This document shows, piece by piece, positions 5,074-11,701 of a stretch of DNA of 11,701 nt (position 1 is its first letter; each line of letters opens with the position of its first letter). Source of the DNA: Bacteroidales bacterium. GTDB lineage: Bacteria > Bacteroidota > Bacteroidia > Bacteroidales > VadinHA17. The translations under genes were made by a program, and so were the position numbers. A model generated the notes under the pieces. That model saw only the letters and a list, made by a program, of their open reading frames with translations, was not told the origin of the DNA and ran no database searches. The stretch spans positions 1 through 11,701 of the forward strand of contig JAUYBT010000064.1 of the NCBI GenBank assembly GCA_030692905.1, in the 5' to 3' direction.

Positions 5074-8000
5074 ATGGATGAATTGAGTCATAATAGTCCT
5101 GAATACAACCGGTTACTCCATGATCAGCAGGAGAGGTTAAAGGAGCTGGCATGTATCAACCAGACTACTTCTATTCTGAAAGAGGGTAAGCCTATAGAGG
5201 AGTCGCTTCAGCAAATTGTACTTCTTTTACCTGCAGCATGGCAATATCCGGAATATACTGTTGCCCGTATCAGATTCATGGGAAAAGAGTTTGAATCGGT
5301 CGATTTTCAGGAGACGAACTGGAGGATGGTACAGGAGTTCATTACCATCGACGGCGAAAAAGGATCAATGGAGATTTTTTATACAACCGAATTCAATACG
5401 GAAAACGAGGGCCCCTTCCTGAAAGAGGAAAGAGATCTTATCCAGAATATCGGAAGCCTTTTAACCGGGTATATTAACAGCTATAAAGCCAGGGATATCA
5501 TCCGGTTAACCCAGGTCACTCAAAAAGATGATGACGATATTAAAGAGGTCTCCAGCAGGAAGCTGCTTCAGAAGTTTCTCGATCGCCACAATGCTGAGAG
5601 GGATGTATTTCACGATCTGATGCCTTTTAAAGTTAAAGAGATACTTCTTGTCGCTAACCTCTATGATGCCTACTCCATCGAAGGTGAAGGACGGTTTTCG
5701 GACCACATGCTGGGTGAATATTACCAGATGAGTCTTACATCAATTCCCAGAGTTACAGGAGTCTCCGGTGAGGAAGAGGCTTTCAGCAGGCTGAAAGCAA
5801 GACACTACGATATGATTATAATTATGATCGGAGTGGATAAAGAGAGCCCGATGATCCTCTGTAAAAAAATTAAGGACAAATATCCATACATCCCTACTTT
5901 CCTTCTCCTGAACAGTCCTGGTGATGTACCCTTCGTAAAAAAGCAGAAATCTCAGGGAATTCCTTTTGATAACTATTTTGTATGGACCGGGGAGTCGAAG
6001 GTGTTTTTTGCAATGGTAAAGCTCCTCGAAGACCGGGTAAATGTTGACAATGATACAAAAAAGGGACTCACAAGAGTTATCCTGATTGTTGAGGATTCGG
6101 CAGAGTATTATTCAAGTTATCTTCCGATGCTCTACACCCTGGTGATGGAACAGACTAAAAACCTGATAGAGGATGTTTCAACAGATGAATTGTATAAAGT
6201 ACTGAAATTAAGGGCAAGACCTAAAATTCTGCTTGCTTCAAATTATGAAGATTCGATCACAATTTACAATAAGTACAAGGACAGTTTATTATGTGTTATT
6301 TCTGACATGCGGTTCCCGAAAAACGGTGTTTTACACGACACTGCAGGATTTGATCTCATTCAGCATGTCAAAGAAGATCTTCCTAATCTTCCTGCCGTAC
6401 TGCAATCATCTGATCCTGAAAACGCCAGATATGCACATATCCTGAAATCAAATTTCATAAATAAAAACTCCGAAAGCCTGCTTCATGACCTTAAGTCATT
6501 CATCAATTATTACCTGGGCTTTGGCCACTTTGTTTACAGAGACACCAAAGGCCGTCAGATTGCTGTCGCAAAATCGATGAAGGAGTTTGAGGCATACCTC
6601 CAGACTGTGCCTGAAGATTCTCTTGTATATCATGCTATGAAAAACCATTTCTCACTATGGTTGATGGCAAGAGGGGAGGTGAAAATTGCCAAAATGATAA
6701 ATCCGATAAGGGTATCTGACTTCAACAGCCTCAAAGAACTCAGGGAGTTCCTTATCGACATTATCCGCAAGAGACGCCGGGAGATGAATAAAGGTAAAGT
6801 GGTTAATTTTGAGGAATCTGCAGTTATTGATGAGACCAACGTAGTTAGCCTTTCAGGCGGATCTCTTGGCGGAAAAGGCCGTGGTCTGGCATTTGTAAAT
6901 ACTCTTATCTATAGTTTTGAACTTGGACGCCTTTTACCGGGTATTAATATCAAAACGCCGATAACCGCTATAATCGGCACAAATGAATTTGATATGTTTA
7001 TGGAGCGGAATCATTTGTGGGACAAGGTAAAAGAGGAGAAAAATTTCGAAATTCTTCAAAAATTGTTTCTTGAAGGCAACCTGAGTTATACCCTCGAAAA
7101 AGAACTAAGGATTTTTATCAGACTCATAGGTAAGCCACTTGCTGTACGATCATCAAGTTTGTTCGAAGACTCAATGAGCCAGCCATTTTCAGGCATTTTC
7201 GGAACCTATCTTCTTCCAAATAATAATCCGGATCCTGATATCCGACTGAAGCAGTTATCTGATGCTATAAAGCTTGTGTTCTCTTCAATCTATTCAAGAA
7301 ATGCCCGCACCTATTTTGAAGCCATCAGCTACAAAGTAGAGCAGGAAAAGATGGCTATTGTGATTCAGGAGGTCGTTGGTAACAGATTTGAAGATGCATT
7401 TTATCCGCATATCAGCGGAACTGCACAGTCATTCAATTTTTATCCGGTTGCCCATATGACACCGCAGGATGGGTTTGCTGTGGTGGCAGTCGGACTGGGA
7501 CAATATGTCGTTGAGGGCGAACGAGCATTCAGATTTTCACCGGCTTACCCATCGCTGGATATTATCTCTCACAAGGACCTTTATAAAAACTCACAGGTAT
7601 CTTTCTATGCTGTTGATATGGCAAAAAAGGTTCTGAACCTTCTTGAAGGGGAAAGTGCAGGGCTTATAACGCTTGATATCAGTTATGCAGAAAAACATGG
7701 CACACTAAAACACTCTGCTTCAGTATTAAACACCGATAATGATACAATAATTCCCGGACTGGATGCCCCTGGTCCGCGTGTAATTAATTTTGCAGATATA
7801 TTAAAATATGGTTTTATCCCGCTGGCATCCACTCTCAGGATAGTATTGGATGTAGTTACTGAAGCATTTGGCACACCGGTCGAAATAGAGTTTGCAGTGG
7901 ACCTTACAAAAGACAAAACGGGAAACGCCTCCTTTTATCTTCTCCAGATAAAACCTCTTGTCGGAAGTGGTGCGGGCTATTCCATTGATCCTGAAAGTAT

Positions 8001-8520
8001 TTATTCTGAAGACCTGATACTTGTAACTAAAAAAAGTATGGGGAATGGAGTTATTAACGATATTACAGATCTCATATATATTGAGCCGGAAAAATTTAAC
8101 AACATGCTAACCAATGAGATGGCAAATGAAATTGACAGGATAAACGAAAAGATGCTGAGGGAAAACCGCCGGTATGTCCTTCTGGGGCCGGGAAGATGGG
8201 GAACTAAAGACAGATTTCTGGGCATACCTGTTGCCTGGCCGCAAATATCAAATGCAAAAGTTATTGTGGAGGTCAGCTTACCTGATTTCCACCTTGATGC
8301 ATCACTTGGCTCTCACTTTTTTCATAATGTCACGTCAATGAATGTTGGTTATTTTTCAATTAACCAGGGGTCACAGGATGGAACAATCATCTGGAAAAAA
8401 CTTAAAAAGCAAAAGATTATAGAAAAAGGGAAATTCTTCCGGCATATAAGGTTTGATAAACCACTTCTTATACGTATGGATGGTAAAAAGGGGATGGCTG
8501 TAATCTCGATGAATAATTAA
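5074..8520 (+). CDS. GAF-receiver-receiver-ATP-grasp (PPDK_N) multidomain protein, first paralogue
   Basis: This is an 1148-residue cytosolic protein of unknown substrate. Domains in order: a GAF-like sensor (about 20-150, with LLPAAWQYPE at 51-60 and EGPFLKEERDLI at 112-123); an acidic linker; a degenerate receiver-like domain (186-325) with Ile250 where the phospho-acceptor Asp should be; and a second receiver-like domain (333-485) keeping Glu340-Asp341, Asp411, Ser445/446 and Lys464. A helical linker carries HAMKNHFSLWLMAR (520-533). A PEP-synthase-type ATP-grasp domain (about 590-965) shows GGKGRGL (599-605), VRSSSLFEDS (691-700), IQEVVG (764-769), EIEF (937-940) and LLQIKPL (956-962). 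The C-terminal domain has GPGRWG (1038-1043), LGIPVAWPQIS and GSHFFHN (1079-1085). No swivelling phosphohistidine domain, PEP barrel or histidine kinase domain is seen, so calling it PEP synthase would be wrong. ATG 5074 is the only ATG after the in-frame stop at 5011. It is followed after 13 bases by its paralogue. Confidence 0.85.
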   Translation: MDELSHNSPEYNRLLHDQQERLKELACINQTTSILKEGKPIEESLQQIVLLLPAAWQYPEYTVARIRFMGKEFESVDFQETNWRMVQEFITIDGEKGSMEIFYTTEFNTENEGPFLKEERDLIQNIGSLLTGYINSYKARDIIRLTQVTQKDDDDIKEVSSRKLLQKFLDRHNAERDVFHDLMPFKVKEILLVANLYDAYSIEGEGRFSDHMLGEYYQMSLTSIPRVTGVSGEEEAFSRLKARHYDMIIIMIGVDKESPMILCKKIKDKYPYIPTFLLLNSPGDVPFVKKQKSQGIPFDNYFVWTGESKVFFAMVKLLEDRVNVDNDTKKGLTRVILIVEDSAEYYSSYLPMLYTLVMEQTKNLIEDVSTDELYKVLKLRARPKILLASNYEDSITIYNKYKDSLLCVISDMRFPKNGVLHDTAGFDLIQHVKEDLPNLPAVLQSSDPENARYAHILKSNFINKNSESLLHDLKSFINYYLGFGHFVYRDTKGRQIAVAKSMKEFEAYLQTVPEDSLVYHAMKNHFSLWLMARGEVKIAKMINPIRVSDFNSLKELREFLIDIIRKRRREMNKGKVVNFEESAVIDETNVVSLSGGSLGGKGRGLAFVNTLIYSFELGRLLPGINIKTPITAIIGTNEFDMFMERNHLWDKVKEEKNFEILQKLFLEGNLSYTLEKELRIFIRLIGKPLAVRSSSLFEDSMSQPFSGIFGTYLLPNNNPDPDIRLKQLSDAIKLVFSSIYSRNARTYFEAISYKVEQEKMAIVIQEVVGNRFEDAFYPHISGTAQSFNFYPVAHMTPQDGFAVVAVGLGQYVVEGERAFRFSPAYPSLDIISHKDLYKNSQVSFYAVDMAKKVLNLLEGESAGLITLDISYAEKHGTLKHSASVLNTDNDTIIPGLDAPGPRVINFADILKYGFIPLASTLRIVLDVVTEAFGTPVEIEFAVDLTKDKTGNASFYLLQIKPLVGSGAGYSIDPESIYSEDLILVTKKSMGNGVINDITDLIYIEPEKFNNMLTNEMANEIDRINEKMLRENRRYVLLGPGRWGTKDRFLGIPVAWPQISNAKVIVEVSLPDFHLDASLGSHFFHNVTSMNVGYFSINQGSQDGTIIWKKLKKQKIIEKGKFFRHIRFDKPLLIRMDGKKGMAVISMNN

Positions 8521-8533
8521 ATAAGCAGAATTT

Positions 8534-11509
8534 ATGACCATTATTGAGGGAATACTGGATCTTCAGAAATACGACTTTACCGATACCTCCTTCGATCTTC
8601 TGATGCAGAAGCGAATACACCGTGTGCTTGTAATATGCAGTAATTATGATAATTACATGCTTGAAGAGGACGGAAGAATTGACGAGCAGATATTTAATGA
8701 ATATGCTTCTCTTAACCTGCGATATCCGCCGACATTTGTCCAGACCGATAATGCTGAAGATGCATTTACAATACTTCAGGATGGTAATATTGATCTTGTC
8801 ATCTCAATGCTTAGCCTTAAGGGGACCGACGTTTTTGCTCTTGCAAAAAGGATCAAAGCTAAGTATGAAAATATCCCCATTGTTGTGCTCACATATTTTT
8901 CAAGAGAAGTATCTCTTAGACTTGAAGGGGAGGATCTCAGCGCAATTGATTATGTTTTCTGCTGGCTCGGTGATGCTTCTCTTATTCTGGCTATAATTAA
9001 GTTGATTGAAGACAAAATGAATGCTGATAATGACATTGAAAATATTGGTGTTCAGGCAATCATTCTGGTTGAAAACTCAATAAGATATATCTCTTCATAC
9101 CTCCCGAATATTTATAGGATTGTCCTTTTACAATCTCTTGATTTTCAGCGCGAAGCACTTAATGAACATCAGAGGAACCTTAAAATGAGGGGACGACCCA
9201 AAATTCTTCTTGCGAACAATTTCAACGATGCTCTCGATCTGTACAAAAAGTATAAATACAATGTCCTGGGGGTGATTTCAGATATCAGCTATAAAAGAGA
9301 CAACATAACCGACGAAAATGCCGGGATAGAGTTGTGTAAGGCGGTTATGGCTGATGATGACAAAGTCCCGTTCCTCATACAATCCTCCAGTTTAAAACAT
9401 AAGAAGATTGCAGAGGAACTTGGAGCAGGCTTTATTAATAAGTATTCCAAATCATTATCTCTTGAGTTGAGGAACTTTATAATACAGAACCTTTCTTTCG
9501 GACCGTTTGTTTTCAGGAATCCTGATACCCTGGAACCTATAGCTATAGCCACTGATCTCCAGAGCCTTCAGCAGAAATTACTCACAATCCCCGATAATGT
9601 ACTTGAGTACCATGCAACCCGTAACCACTTTTCCAAATGGTTGAATGCAAGAGCTCTCTTCCCTGTTGCTCAGATGTTCAAATACATAAGGAAAGAGGAT
9701 TTTGAAACAATGGATGAGATGCGGAGGTTCCTCTATGTTGCAATCTCGAGCTTCCGTCTGGGAAAGGGCAGGGGAGTCATTGCGAAGTTTGATAAGACAA
9801 GTTTTGATGAGTACCAGATTTTTTCACGTATCGGAGAAGGTTCAATCGGAGGAAAAGCCAGAGGACTTGCATTTATCAACAGGATAATAAAAAACAATAA
9901 ACTGTTTAATAAGTTTCCTGATGTCCTCATTACTATCCCGAGAACTGTTGTTTTAAGTACCGACATATTCGATGAATTCATGGATCAGAACAACCTCTAT
10001 TCCGTTGCGCTGTCTGACCTCTCGGATGATGAGATTCTTAACAGGTTTATCAATGCTGAACTTCCGGGACATGTATACCAGGATTTTTATGCATTCCTGG
10101 CTGTTTCAAGAAATTACCCGATTGCTGTCCGCTCTTCCAGTAAACTTGAAGATTCACACTATCAGCCATTTGCGGGCATTTATTCAACTTATATGATACC
10201 AAGACTCCCCGATAATAAGCTGATGGTTAAAATGTTATCTGATGCTATAAAAGAGGTTTATGCCTCAGTTTACTACAAGGTGAGCAAGGCATACATGACC
10301 GCTACAGCCAATGTGATTGATGAGGAGAAGATGGGGATCATTCTGCAGGAGGTTTGCGGTAACAGGCATGGCGAGATTTATTACCCCACTTTATCGGGTG
10401 TTGCACGATCGATAAATTACTATCCTATCGGCTATGAAAAAGCTGAAGACGGTATTGTGAACATTGCCCTTGGCCTTGGAAAACTGATCGTTGAGGGGGG
10501 ATTATCTCTCAGGTTTTCACCTAAGCATCCAAAAAAAATACTCCAGCTTTCATCGCCCGAAGCAGCATTAAGAAATACACAAAAAGTGTTTTGTGCACTC
10601 GATCTGAATATCAACAGTTTTGTTCCATCAACTGATGATGGTGTGAACATACTTAAGATAGATATTAAGGATATGAACAACGAAGTTGCTATGAAATATG
10701 CCGCTTCAACTTATGACAGGAATAATAATGTTCTACGTGACGGAATTATACACCCCGGCAAGCGGGTAATAACATTCTCAAATATACTGCAGCACAAGAC
10801 TTTCCCTCTTGCCGACATTTTAAGTGCCCTTCTGGAACTTGGTCAGCAGGAGATGAACAATCCTATTGAAATTGAATTTGCCGCCAACCTTGAAACACCT
10901 GCCGGCACCCCGAAAATTTTCAACTTTCTGCAGATAAGGCCAATAGTGTACACAGATGAGACACATACTACCAACCTTGATCATATTAAAACAAAGGAAA
11001 CAATCATTTATTCAGAATCAGCCCTCGGGAATGGCGTTTTTAAAGGTATTAATGACCTTGTTTATGTTAAGCCTGATTCTTTTAATGCGGCAAATAATAA
11101 AAGTGTTGCAATTGAAATTGAGAAGATAAACGCCTTATTTGTAAAGCAGGGGAAAGGATATGTTCTTATTGGCCCCGGAAGATGGGGATCAACTGATGCA
11201 TGGCTCGGCATACCCGTTAAGTGGCCACAGATCTCCGCAGCTAGGATCATCATTGAATCGGGCTTAAAAAACTACAGGATAGATCCCAGTCAGGGAACCC
11301 ATTTCTTTCAGAACCTCACCTCATTCAGGGTTGGATATTTTACCCTTAATCCTTATATCAATGAGGGATATTACGATGTAGATTTTCTTAATAAACTTGA
11401 GCCAATTTATGAAGATAACTTCATCAGGCACGTCAGGTTTGTAAATCCCCTCGAGATAATGATCGATGGGAAAAATCATAAAGGAGTAATTCTAAAGCCG
11501 ATTAATTGA
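8534..11509 (+). CDS. Receiver-receiver-ATP-grasp (PPDK_N) multidomain protein, second paralogue
   Basis: This 991-residue protein is collinear with the upstream gene product but lacks its GAF-like sensor. Domains: a degenerate receiver-like domain (about 28-165) with Ser91 at the phospho-acceptor position and no acidic pocket; a second receiver-like domain (about 174-320) with Glu180-Asn181, Asp250, Ser284/285 and Lys303; and a helical linker with HATRNHFSKWLNAR (360-373). The PPDK_N ATP-grasp domain (about 430-805) shows GGKARGL (439-445), VRSSSKLEDS (532-541), LQEVCGN (604-610), EIEF (779-782) and LQIRP (799-803). The C-terminal domain has GPGRWG (880-885), LGIPVKWPQIS (891-901) and GTHFFQN (921-927). 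The catalytic Gln-x-Arg pair is intact here (Gln800, Arg802), unlike the Gln-x-Lys of the first paralogue. It starts 13 bases after the preceding stop, so one operon is likely. The role is inferred to be signal-dependent phosphotransfer or regulation; the substrate is unknown. Confidence 0.85.
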   Translation: MTIIEGILDLQKYDFTDTSFDLLMQKRIHRVLVICSNYDNYMLEEDGRIDEQIFNEYASLNLRYPPTFVQTDNAEDAFTILQDGNIDLVISMLSLKGTDVFALAKRIKAKYENIPIVVLTYFSREVSLRLEGEDLSAIDYVFCWLGDASLILAIIKLIEDKMNADNDIENIGVQAIILVENSIRYISSYLPNIYRIVLLQSLDFQREALNEHQRNLKMRGRPKILLANNFNDALDLYKKYKYNVLGVISDISYKRDNITDENAGIELCKAVMADDDKVPFLIQSSSLKHKKIAEELGAGFINKYSKSLSLELRNFIIQNLSFGPFVFRNPDTLEPIAIATDLQSLQQKLLTIPDNVLEYHATRNHFSKWLNARALFPVAQMFKYIRKEDFETMDEMRRFLYVAISSFRLGKGRGVIAKFDKTSFDEYQIFSRIGEGSIGGKARGLAFINRIIKNNKLFNKFPDVLITIPRTVVLSTDIFDEFMDQNNLYSVALSDLSDDEILNRFINAELPGHVYQDFYAFLAVSRNYPIAVRSSSKLEDSHYQPFAGIYSTYMIPRLPDNKLMVKMLSDAIKEVYASVYYKVSKAYMTATANVIDEEKMGIILQEVCGNRHGEIYYPTLSGVARSINYYPIGYEKAEDGIVNIALGLGKLIVEGGLSLRFSPKHPKKILQLSSPEAALRNTQKVFCALDLNINSFVPSTDDGVNILKIDIKDMNNEVAMKYAASTYDRNNNVLRDGIIHPGKRVITFSNILQHKTFPLADILSALLELGQQEMNNPIEIEFAANLETPAGTPKIFNFLQIRPIVYTDETHTTNLDHIKTKETIIYSESALGNGVFKGINDLVYVKPDSFNAANNKSVAIEIEKINALFVKQGKGYVLIGPGRWGSTDAWLGIPVKWPQISAARIIIESGLKNYRIDPSQGTHFFQNLTSFRVGYFTLNPYINEGYYDVDFLNKLEPIYEDNFIRHVRFVNPLEIMIDGKNHKGVILKPIN

Positions 11510-11530
11510 AAAAGATTTTCTTAAATATTT

Positions 11531-11605
11531 TACCCCCTTTCTTGTTTCCCCAAAGGGGGAAATGATTAACGCCTTCCCCCTTGGGGGAAGGTTGGGTTAG
11601 GGGTA
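11531..11605. repeat. C/G-rich double-hairpin intergenic repeat, possible transcription stop
   Basis: CCCCCTTT (11533-11540) pairs with AAAGGGGG (11552-11559), and CCTTCCCCC (11572-11580) pairs with GGGGGAAGG (11583-11591), a perfect nine-pair stem around TT. An alternative hairpin pairs TTTCCCC (11545-11551) with GGGGAAA (11556-11562). TACCCCCT at 11531 and AGGGGTA at 11599-11605 form imperfect outer arms. From memory, C/G-rich palindromes with nearby GGTTAGGGGT are frequent between genes in Bacteroidota. It lies directly after the ATP-grasp operon, where a stop is expected, but no T-run follows on the + strand. Confidence 0.55.
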
Positions 11606-11636
11606 ATTAACTAATAAACATATAATTACATATATA

Positions 11637-11701
11637 ATGGAAACAGCAAGAACAAAATACCTTGGGGATCTCCGGACTGAAATAGTTCATGTCAGATCAG
11701 G
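11637..11701 (+). CDS. OsmC family protein, 3' end cut by window edge
   Basis: Only the first 21 codons plus two bases are present: METARTKYLGDLRTEIVHVRS. The opening TKYLGDLRTE-h-H is the typical start of OsmC/Ohr-like proteins of this type, which reduce organic hydroperoxides with a Cys pair located beyond the window. The start ATG at 11637 is preceded by an A/T-rich leader (ATATATAATG) without a Shine-Dalgarno sequence. The upstream double-hairpin repeat suggests that it is a separate transcription unit from the ATP-grasp genes. Confidence 0.7.
   Translation, partial: METARTKYLGDLRTEIVHVRS

Noticed and set aside
5074..11509. Annotating the two large genes as PEP synthase (ppsA) or hybrid histidine kinases
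   Set aside because: They share only the ATP-grasp nucleotide domain with PEP synthase and lack the His-swivel and PEP domains; no HisKA or HATPase motifs are present.

Overview
The window looks like a chromosomal segment of an uncultured or anaerobic Bacteroidota member, probably Bacteroidales-like. Four things suggest this. KorA is the gamma-alpha fused form common in that phylum. There is a perfect Bacteroidota-type -7 element (TATATTTG) in front of one gene. Shine-Dalgarno sequences are mostly weak. The protein families present (DUF2784, CNHC-type redoxin, OsmC beginning METARTKYLGDLRTE) are typical of the group. No tRNA, rRNA, CRISPR array, integrase or transposase was seen.

Left part (1-2778, + strand): a 2-oxoacid (probably 2-oxoglutarate):ferredoxin oxidoreductase operon. 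korA has lost its first few tens of residues to the window edge; korB follows after one base. These make the TPP- and Fe-S-dependent enzyme that links 2-oxoacid decarboxylation or reductive carboxylation to ferredoxin.

Middle part (2758-4751, - strand): a redoxin gene truncated at its 3' end, whose reading frame runs into the antisense of the korB tail; a small DUF2784 membrane protein; and an exported RraA-fold protein. The spacers hold palindromic sequence (3205-3283) and a roughly 180-base block of drifting 7-base tandem repeats (3737-3914). The 322-base spacer 4752-5073 separates this divergent block from the next genes and contains a compact sequence able to fold into a three-way junction.

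Right part (5074-11509, + strand): the most interesting segment. Two large paralogues of 1148 and 991 residues lie 13 bases apart. Both have a degenerate receiver-like domain, a second receiver-like domain that keeps the phospho-acceptor Asp and the Lys, a helical linker with an NHFSxWLxAR motif, a PEP-synthase/PPDK-type ATP-grasp domain, and a conserved C-terminal domain with GPGRWG, LGIPVxWPQIS and G(S/T)HFF motifs. Neither has a recognisable swivelling phosphohistidine domain or PEP/pyruvate TIM barrel, so they are not ordinary PEP synthases. Only the first carries an N-terminal GAF-like sensor. They look like a two-gene signal-responsive ATP-grasp phosphotransfer or regulatory system of unknown substrate.

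Right edge (11510-11701): a C/G-rich double-hairpin repeat, then the first 21 codons of an OsmC-family protein. Functional calls rest on motif recognition by eye, with no database search.
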